A stretch of 64,000 bases of DNA from 66-474 sp035281745 (GTDB lineage Bacteria > Pseudomonadota > Gammaproteobacteria > Xanthomonadales > Rhodanobacteraceae). The first letter of the stretch is position 1. Each line of letters begins with the position of its first letter. This document shows positions 63,435 through 64,000 of the stretch, piece after piece. The position numbers and the translations under genes are program-made. The DNA lies in assembly GCA_035281745.1 (NCBI GenBank), contig DATEDI010000014.1, positions 124,001-188,000 of the forward strand, in the 5' to 3' direction. A model generated the notes under the pieces. That model did no database searches. It was not told where the DNA came from and worked only from the letters and a program-made list of their open reading frames with translations.

Positions 63435-64000
63435 ATGACGAACGTATTGCAGGGTGAAATCGCGCTGGTCACCGGCGCATCCCGCGGCATCGGCGCGGCG
63501 ATCGCGGACGAACTGGCGGCGCAGGGTGCAACGGTGATCGGCACCGCGACGACCGAAGCCGGCGCGCAGGCGATTGGCCAACGGCTCTCGGCGCACGGCG
63601 GCGAGGGCCGCGTGCTGGATGTCACCGACGGCGCGGCGGTCGAAGCGCTGATCGAGTCGATCGTCAGGAACCACGCCGGTCTTTCCATCCTCGTCAACAA
63701 CGCCGGCATCACCCGCGACCAGTTGCTGATGCGGATGAAGGACGAGGACTGGCAGGCGATCCTCGACACCAATCTCACCTCGGTCTATCGCACGTCGAAA
63801 GCCGTGATGCGCACGATGATGAAGGCGCGCAAGGGCCGCATCATCAGCATCGCCTCGGTGGTCGGCGTCACCGGCAATCCCGGCCAGACCAACTACGCCG
63901 CGGCCAAGGCCGGCATCATCGCGTTCTCGAAATCACTGGCACGCGAAATAGGTTCGCGCGGCATCACGGTCAACGTGGTCGCGCCCGGATTCATCGACAC
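63435..64000 (+). CDS. fabG: 3-oxoacyl-ACP reductase FabG (cut by window end)
   Basis: The frame is open from ATG 63435 to the window end (188 codons visible of about 245 expected). Short-chain dehydrogenase motifs are the NADPH-binding TGASRGIGAAIA, NNAGITRDQLLMRM, catalytic Ser in ISIASVVGVTGNPGQ and YxxxK in TNYAAAKAGIIAFSKSLARE, and VAPGFIDT at the cut. It reduces 3-oxoacyl-ACP and is part of the fabH-fabD-fabG set; acpP would be expected to follow beyond the window. Confidence 0.96.
   Translation, partial: MTNVLQGEIALVTGASRGIGAAIADELAAQGATVIGTATTEAGAQAIGQRLSAHGGEGRVLDVTDGAAVEALIESIVRNHAGLSILVNNAGITRDQLLMRMKDEDWQAILDTNLTSVYRTSKAVMRTMMKARKGRIISIASVVGVTGNPGQTNYAAAKAGIIAFSKSLAREIGSRGITVNVVAPGFID

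Overview
The window is GC-rich chromosomal DNA from a gammaproteobacterium, most likely a member of the Xanthomonadales (Rhodanobacteraceae/Xanthomonadaceae type). This is an inference from gene content and order: an Mrp/ApbC gene followed by dcd, a small SRP RNA just upstream of dnaX-ybaB-recR, KdkA and a heptosyltransferase as a divergent pair, a FecI/FecR/TonB-transducer cluster, and dispersed short inverted repeats of the GGGTCAG...CTGACCC kind. No phage, plasmid, insertion sequence with transposase, or CRISPR array is visible. About 62 protein genes, two tRNA-Ser genes and one SRP RNA fill nearly the whole window.

Layout. 1-10.6 kb: a RidA-like gene whose 3' end is tandemly duplicated, a class IV aminotransferase overlapping a sulfotransferase-like gene, an M19 dipeptidase homologue, an old yellow enzyme, an amidohydrolase, a small membrane protein, a penicillin-acylase-type Ntn hydrolase and a DUF2147 protein. 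10.7-13.6 kb: apbC/mrp, an FMN reductase, dcd and a small lipoprotein. 13.6-19.6 kb: one long leftward gene chain (dienelactone hydrolase, HIT protein, pxpB, pxpC, pxpA, DUF969, DUF979, pcp), which reads as a complete pathway for releasing, importing and cleaving pyroglutamate (5-oxoproline). 19.7-26.1 kb: rimO, a large unknown lipoprotein, greB, a HerA-like ATPase and an MltD-like murein transglycosylase. 26.5-34.0 kb: a 1901-residue soluble histidine kinase with a long poly-HAMP array, translationally coupled to a second hybrid kinase. 34.1-43.7 kb: tRNA-Ser(CGA) with a duplicated 5' fragment, then ECF sigma factor, FecR anti-sigma, an STN-containing TonB-dependent transducer, a gamma-glutamyltransferase and an amidase, all rightward. 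43.7-50.3 kb: a DJ-1/PfpI protein, DUF6165 and TIGR03067-like proteins, LPS inner-core genes (waaC-like, kdkA), an MBL-fold hydrolase and moaA-moaC-moaD-moaE. 50.4-54.4 kb: tRNA-Ser(GGA), SRP RNA with a truncated second copy, dnaX, ybaB, recR, GNAT and HIT genes. 54.4-59 kb: a Slp-like lipoprotein and a MoxR-DUF58-transglutaminase operon. 59-64 kb: maf, yceD, rpmF and the fabH-fabD-fabG fatty-acid cluster, with fabG cut by the window end.

How the parts fit. Several separate loci handle peptides, gamma-glutamyl compounds or pyroglutamate (M19 homologue, acylase, Pcp, PxpABC, GGT, amidase, TonB transducer), pointing to an organism that scavenges peptides and amides. The two DUF membrane proteins inside the pyroglutamate operon are the best candidates for a poorly described transporter. 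The most unusual structural features are the exact 98-bp duplication of the 3' part of the SRP RNA, the repeat element inserted in frame inside pxpC, the partial tRNA-Ser duplication, and the nine-unit 276-bp poly-HAMP repeat.

Start sites were chosen by ribosome-binding-like sequence, overlap with neighbours and family length; all were read by eye without database searches.
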